The notes under the pieces were generated by a model. It searched no databases, was not told where the DNA came from, and was given only the letters and a program-made list of their open reading frames with translations. A stretch of 23,626 nt of DNA from Dehalococcoidales bacterium. GTDB lineage: Bacteria; Chloroflexota; Dehalococcoidia; Dehalococcoidales; UBA2162. Made by a program: the position numbers and the translations under genes. Position 1 is the stretch's first letter; each line of letters begins with the position of its first letter. This document shows, one piece after another, positions 22,966 to 23,626 of the stretch. The stretch spans positions 1,872,754 through 1,896,379 of the forward strand of contig CP070800.1 of NCBI GenBank assembly GCA_020343555.1. Reading direction: 5' to 3'.

Positions 22966-23626
22966 TAATAAAAGAGGAATGTACCCATATAGAGTGGGTG
23001 AAGTCCGCCGGTATAGTTTAACCATTTGAATAAATTCCCATCAGTCTACGATTCGCCTGTGGTGGCAGAATGATTTGTCGATTTTTATCAATATATAAAA
23101 TATGGCGTAATCTACTAAAAACACCTATCAAGGAGTAGATTCCTGCTCTGACCAGAGACGAGTGGTTAACTTGCCTAAATGGAGTTCTGATGGCGCGACA
23201 GGCAAATCGACGAGCGGTCGTTTTGAGGACGATGAAGGAGGAGCAAGACTCTCGTCGTTTATTGTAATAATATCACCCTATAGATAAATAAGGATCATAT
23301 AACACTGGGACAGGACTCTTCGTTAAACTCAGACTGACATACTATTCGATACTATATTTGAGGATGGAATAGAGAACAAGGAGATTACCACATCTTCTTG
23401 TTCCAGTCTGTACAAGAATGACGAGACGGGGGTATAGGGAGAAGATCAGTGCTTTTAACTCGGATAAAACGAATTAATCTGAGCTTCGATATGTTAAATA
23501 ATTGAGCTTTTTAGCTCGTATCAATATACGTTTATAACTGTTGCTATCTTTTTTAGTCCTATATAATCCGATGCATTTACGCGTGAGATAACGAGACATA
23601 AATTGGCGGTGAGGAGATCTCAAAAG
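22966..23626. other. Gene-less 3' region of the window
   Basis: About 660 bases hold no frame with a good start and codon pattern on either strand. A GC-richer stretch around 23150-23260, with several hairpins, stands out of an AT-rich background and is listed separately. The rest appears to be spacer. Confidence 0.5.
23109..23257 (+). ncRNA. Possible structured RNA with three hairpins
   Basis: Three inverted repeats follow each other: AATCTACT/AGTAGATT (23109-23116 with 23134-23141), TTGCCT/AGGCAA (23171-23176 with 23200-23205) and CGACGAG/CTCGTCG (23208-23214 with 23251-23257). The last encloses TCGT/ACGA (23218-23221 with 23229-23232). The area is richer in GC than the flanks and has no gene. 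It matches no RNA class I know, and chance cannot be excluded. The strand is a guess. Confidence 0.25.

Noticed and set aside
23139..23267. Short open frame reading RDEWLTCLNG.. in the tail region
   Set aside because: It lacks a standard start near its beginning (first ATG at 23190), is only about 42 codons, and overlaps the hairpins.

Overview
The window reads as a piece of a bacterial chromosome of moderate G+C with AT-rich spacers. NfnAB-type bifurcating transhydrogenase genes, MmgE/PrpD paralogs, a UGSC-family selenoprotein, a TasA/camelysin-like protein with a SipW-type signal peptide and NarL-type two-component genes fit an uncultured anaerobic bacterium, perhaps Chloroflexota (Dehalococcoidia-like). 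That lineage call is inference; no ribosomal or other marker gene is present, and no tRNA, rRNA, CRISPR or insertion sequence was seen.

Left part (1-13.8 kb), metabolic genes. The window opens inside an nfnA/sudB-like gene followed by nfnB/sudA. A convergent MATE exporter, a two-domain cupin protein with a cysteine cluster, a probable 52-residue membrane protein, a transglutaminase-like protein and an alkylsulfatase-like metallo-beta-lactamase come next. Divergent from the last are two tandem MmgE/PrpD genes and an SDR dehydrogenase ending at a clear terminator. On the minus strand follow a selenoprotein gene and, 29 bases downstream, a thioredoxin-reductase-like flavoprotein. The selenoprotein gene looks like two ORFs split by TGA, but the frame is open across it, the stop lies in the motif GD-TGA-GSC, and a hairpin follows at the distance expected of a bacterial SECIS element. 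It is best read as one 590-residue UGSC protein.

Middle part (13.8-18.4 kb), cell-surface genes. A TasA/camelysin-like protein and a 1239-residue protein both carry SipW-type signal peptides. The large one has eight fibronectin type III repeats and three copies of a second, lectin-like module, and several repeats are nearly identical in DNA.

Right part (18.4-23.6 kb), regulation and pili. A response-regulator-like protein without the phospho-acceptor aspartate, a prepilin peptidase, a NarL-type histidine kinase, its overlapping-style partner regulator and a type IV pilin lie in one direction and end at a strong terminator. The last 660 bases hold no convincing gene but contain a run of hairpins that may be a structured RNA.

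Together: the left half suggests redox and small-molecule catabolism with selenium-dependent chemistry; the right half suggests building and controlling extracellular fibres and pili.
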